The notes under the pieces are model-generated. The model was given only the letters and a program-made list of their open reading frames with translations, searched no databases and was not told the DNA's origin. DNA of 7,435 nucleotides from Deinococcales bacterium (lineage in GTDB: Bacteria; Deinococcota; Deinococci; Deinococcales; Deinococcaceae): positions 1 to 7,435 of the forward strand of contig JACMOA010000371.1 of the NCBI GenBank assembly GCA_014378225.1, read 5' to 3'. Position 1 is the first letter of the stretch. Each line of letters starts with the position of its first letter. The position numbers and the translations under genes are program-made. This document shows positions 5,781 through 7,435 of this stretch, piece by piece.

Positions 5781-5785
5781 GGAGG
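5781..5785 (+). promoter_or_regulatory. Strong ribosome binding site of groES
   Basis: GGAGG lies four bases before the groES ATG at 5790, preceded by T. It is the strongest Shine-Dalgarno sequence in the window and fixes the groES start. Most other genes here lack one. Confidence 0.85.
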
Positions 5786-5789
5786 CAAT

Positions 5790-6077
5790 ATGCTGAAACC
5801 TTTAGGCGACAGGGTACTGGTTGAAATCGTGGAAGACGGCGAGCAAAAGACTGCGGGTGGACTCTTCGTTCCAGACACCGCTAAAGAAAAATCACAGCGC
5901 GGTAAAGTGGTTGCGGTAGGTACCGGAAAAATGCTGGACAACGGGACCCGTGTACCGCTCGAGGTAGGCGTGGGCGATACGGTTTACTTTGCCAAATACG
6001 GTGGCACTGAAGTGACGCTCGAGAGCAAGAATTACTCTTTGCTCAACGAGCGCGACATTCTAGCCATTGTTGAGTAA
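5790..6077 (+). CDS. groES: Co-chaperonin GroES
   Basis: A 95-residue cytoplasmic protein of the usual GroES length. It forms the heptameric lid of the GroEL folding chamber. The N-terminal [13 protein letters not shown] strand, the mobile loop around residues 16-33 with GGLFVP (23-28) that contacts Gro[14 protein letters not shown] (36-47), [14 protein letters not shown] (62-75) and the C-terminal DILAIVE are all intact. The sequence is close to Deinococcus GroES as I recall it. The start is fixed by GGAGG four bases upstream. It is the first gene of the groES-groEL operon, driven by the consensus promoter at 5693-5720 and probably repressed by HspR through the HAIR site. Two CTCGAG sites both encode Leu-Glu. 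Confidence 0.97.
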   Translation: MLKPLGDRVLVEIVEDGEQKTAGGLFVPDTAKEKSQRGKVVAVGTGKMLDNGTRVPLEVGVGDTVYFAKYGGTEVTLESKNYSLLNERDILAIVE

Positions 6078-6092
6078 CGTTGAATAATTGTT

Positions 6093-6120
6093 TTGAGTAA
6101 TGAGTGTTGAGTAGTGAGTG
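6093..6120. repeat. Heptamer array in the groES-groEL spacer, consensus NTGAGTR
   Basis: Four adjoining 7-mers read ttgagta, atgagtg, ttgagta, gtgagtg, starting 15 bases after the groES stop codon. The upstream part, gttttgag (6090-6097), is complementary to ctcaaaac (6136-6143) in the second array, so the two could pair in the bicistronic mRNA. Confidence 0.75.
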
Positions 6121-6138
6121 GAAGAAAATCTTTTTCTC

Positions 6139-6159
6139 AAAACGCAAAACTTAAAACTC
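6139..6159. repeat. Second heptamer array in the groES-groEL spacer
   Basis: Three adjoining 7-mers read aaaacgc, aaaactt, aaaactc. They are roughly inverse in sequence to the 6093-6120 array (aaaactcat against atgagt; ctcaaaac against gttttgag). Together the two arrays occupy most of the 138-bp spacer, which is long for a groES-groEL junction. Confidence 0.6.
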
Positions 6160-6209
6160 ATCACATTTCCCACTAAGCATTCCCCTTTTTTACACTTTTC
6201 AAGAGGTAA

Positions 6210-7435
<1,226 letters not shown>

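Overview
The window fits a member of the Deinococcota, most likely a Deinococcus relative. The GroES and GroEL sequences read like Deinococcus chaperonins (GroES starts [13 protein letters not shown] and ends [12 protein letters not shown]; GroEL starts MAKQLVFDE and has [16 protein letters not shown] near the window edge). The assignment comes from recalled family sequences, not a search. Base composition looks moderate in GC rather than very GC-rich, except for the Arg/Gly-rich tail at the left edge.

Layout. Positions 2-487 (+) are the end of a gene whose product finishes in a long Arg/Gly-rich tail. Positions 488-727 hold a strong intrinsic terminator bracketed by a 24-bp inverted repeat. 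Then come a thioredoxin-fold [2Fe-2S] ferredoxin-like gene (728-1072, +) and a RodA/FtsW-type peptidoglycan polymerase (1211-2269, +). Three minus-strand genes follow: a membrane-anchored alpha/beta hydrolase (2333-3478), a multi-pass DUF418/YeiB-type membrane protein (3643-4836) and a YbjN-domain protein (5026-5595). The groES (5790-6077) and groEL (6216 to beyond the right edge) operon closes the window on the plus strand. No tRNA, rRNA, CRISPR array, transposase or phage gene was seen. The gap 4837-5025 has no recognisable element except a weak hairpin at the end of the YbjN gene.

Regulation. The divergent gap between the YbjN gene and groES carries a near-perfect HAIR operator (CTTGAGT-N7-ACTCAAA), the site of the heat-shock repressor HspR, followed by a consensus promoter (TTGACA, 16 bp, TATAAT) and a strong ribosome binding site. 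groESL is therefore probably under HspR control, and the YbjN gene may share it.

Sequence architecture. Two layers cut across all genes. First, the palindrome CTCGAG occurs about 52 times in 7.4 kb, about 25 times a rough random expectation of two. It appears in genes on both strands, in three codon phases, and between genes, including inside a terminator hairpin. Second, most of the intergenic gaps contain short degenerate arrays with an exact 7-bp period, often as inverted pairs. These resemble in style the short tandemly repeated heptanucleotides known from filamentous cyanobacteria. A separate 25-bp-stem palindromic element lies between the hydrolase and DUF418 genes. These repeat systems, with the HspR site, are the most interesting content. 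The genes themselves are mostly conserved housekeeping or general-function families.
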